Below are positions 63,350 to 64,000 of a stretch of DNA of 64,000 bases, one piece after another. The position numbers were made by a program, and so were the translations under genes. Origin of the DNA: Sinorhizobium sp. RAC02 (GTDB lineage Bacteria > Pseudomonadota > Alphaproteobacteria > Rhizobiales > Rhizobiaceae); contig NZ_CP016452.1 in assembly GCF_001713395.1 (NCBI RefSeq), positions 930,001 to 994,000 of the forward strand, in the 5' to 3' direction. The notes under the pieces are model-generated. The model was not told the DNA's origin. It worked only from the letters and a program-made list of their open reading frames with translations, and ran no database searches. The stretch's first letter is position 1; the number at the start of each line of letters is the position of its first letter.

Positions 63350-64000
63350 ATGGACATTACACGTCGTGCTTTGATGAAAAGCGTCTCGCCTGGAGCAGCA
63401 ATGACTGTCTCCGCACCGTCGATCCTGCGTGCGCAGACCGCCAAGATCTACCGTCTCGGCATTACAGCGCCGCCCGGCCACCCGTGGAACGTCGCAGCTG
63501 AAACTGTCGGCAAGCGCCTTTCGGAAGAAACCAATGGTCGCCTTTCGATTCAGGCCTTCCTGTCGAATCAGCTGGGCAACGAAGGCGCGATGCTGCAGCA
63601 GATGCAATCCCGCGCGCTGGATCTCGGCTGGATCATGACCGCGGAACTCGGTTCGCGTATTCCTCAGATCGCTGCCATCAATGCGCCGTGGCTCGTCAAA
63701 AGCACGGAAAAAGTCGCTACGCTCGTTCGCCATCCCGCGGCCCTCAAGCTGCTCGACGTACTGCCTACCCAGAGCGGTACGATCGGCCTTGGTTACGGCA
63801 TCGCCACCCTACGCGTCGTCTTCACGGGCAAGGAAACCGCAGGCATCGAAGATATCAAGGGTATGAAGCTGCGCATCAACACAACGCTGGCGTACCGTGA
63901 TTTCTACCAGCTGCTCGGCGCAGCGCCGACACCAATGCCGACACCGCAGGTGTTCGACGCCATGTCCAACGGGCAGGTGGATGGACTTGAAGCCGATCTG
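63350..64000 (+). CDS. dctP: TRAP transporter substrate-binding protein (DctP family), partial
   Basis: The first 217 codons of this gene are visible and open to the window edge. A Tat-like signal (TRRALMK at residues 4-10) is followed by a DctP fold (IYRLGITAPPGHPWNVAAETVGKRL, later DIKGMKLRINTT), the start of the ligand pocket. GAGGGAACC precedes the ATG. Both membrane genes upstream are broken, so unless a permease is supplied elsewhere this protein cannot power uptake alone. It may still bind its ligand or pair with another TRAP system. The stop is beyond the window. Confidence 0.87.
   Translation, partial: MDITRRALMKSVSPGAAMTVSAPSILRAQTAKIYRLGITAPPGHPWNVAAETVGKRLSEETNGRLSIQAFLSNQLGNEGAMLQQMQSRALDLGWIMTAELGSRIPQIAAINAPWLVKSTEKVATLVRHPAALKLLDVLPTQSGTIGLGYGIATLRVVFTGKETAGIEDIKGMKLRINTTLAYRDFYQLLGAAPTPMPTPQVFDAMSNGQVDGLEADL

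Overview
The window looks like an accessory, catabolism-rich replicon (chromid or megaplasmid) of a Rhizobiales alphaproteobacterium such as Rhizobium, Ensifer, Shinella or Agrobacterium. The grounds are the high-GC codon use, the rhizobial-type intergenic palindromes near 6.7 kb and 16.2 kb, the density of ABC uptake operons each next to a GntR/IclR/Lrp regulator, and family matches such as a uronate dehydrogenase-like protein and an L-fuconate dehydratase. I saw no rRNA, tRNA, CRISPR array, complete insertion sequence or replication gene.

Layout. (1) 1-9.5 kb: a GntR regulator with two predicted winged helices diverges from a polyamine-type ABC transporter (binding protein, two permeases, ATPase). 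The same strand continues into a GT1-like glycosyltransferase, two tandem DUF861-like cupins, an aldehyde dehydrogenase and a saccharopine-dehydrogenase-like enzyme. (2) 9.6-13.6 kb: small genes, namely a membrane peptide, a YafY/WYL regulator followed by a VOC protein with a shared operator, a LysR regulator, and a monooxygenase plus quinone-reductase pair. A gutted SDR remnant lies upstream of the pair. (3) 13.8-30.1 kb: a sugar/sugar-acid region read here as non-phosphorylative L-fucose catabolism. It holds a CaiB-type CoA-transferase, a binding-protein-like protein without a signal peptide, a MaoC-like protein, an IclR regulator, a CUT1 ABC transporter, a mandelate-racemase-type enzyme, an L-rhamnose/L-fucose-type mutarotase, a Gfo/Idh oxidoreductase, a second MaoC protein, an SDR, L-fuconate dehydratase, a DMT exporter and an IlvD/Edd dehydratase. 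(4) 30.2-38.8 kb: envelope genes (MarC, large MscS channel, DUF900 lipoprotein hydrolase, HlyD plus DUF2955) and a DUF3095 protein. (5) 38.8-41.8 kb: an Lrp regulator, diaminopropionate ammonia-lyase and an M20 amidohydrolase. (6) 41.8-61.5 kb: a Liv-type ABC transporter divergent from hyuA-hyuB, an aminotransferase, a uronate-dehydrogenase-like protein, a FAD oxidase and a TPP enzyme, followed by a FadR-type GntR regulator, a YdiJ-like dehydrogenase, two SDRs and a 64-residue ORF. A repeated TGATA-N2-TGATA site lies at three promoters of this region, so it reads as one regulon. (7) 61.7-64 kb: a decaying TRAP transporter operon in which dctQ and dctM are broken but the visible part of dctP is intact.

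Catabolic modules share one logic: a binding protein captures the substrate, downstream genes oxidise, dehydrate or cleave it, and a neighbouring ligand-responsive regulator controls expression. Three ABC operons carry a strong stem-loop just after the binding-protein gene, consistent with differential mRNA stability.
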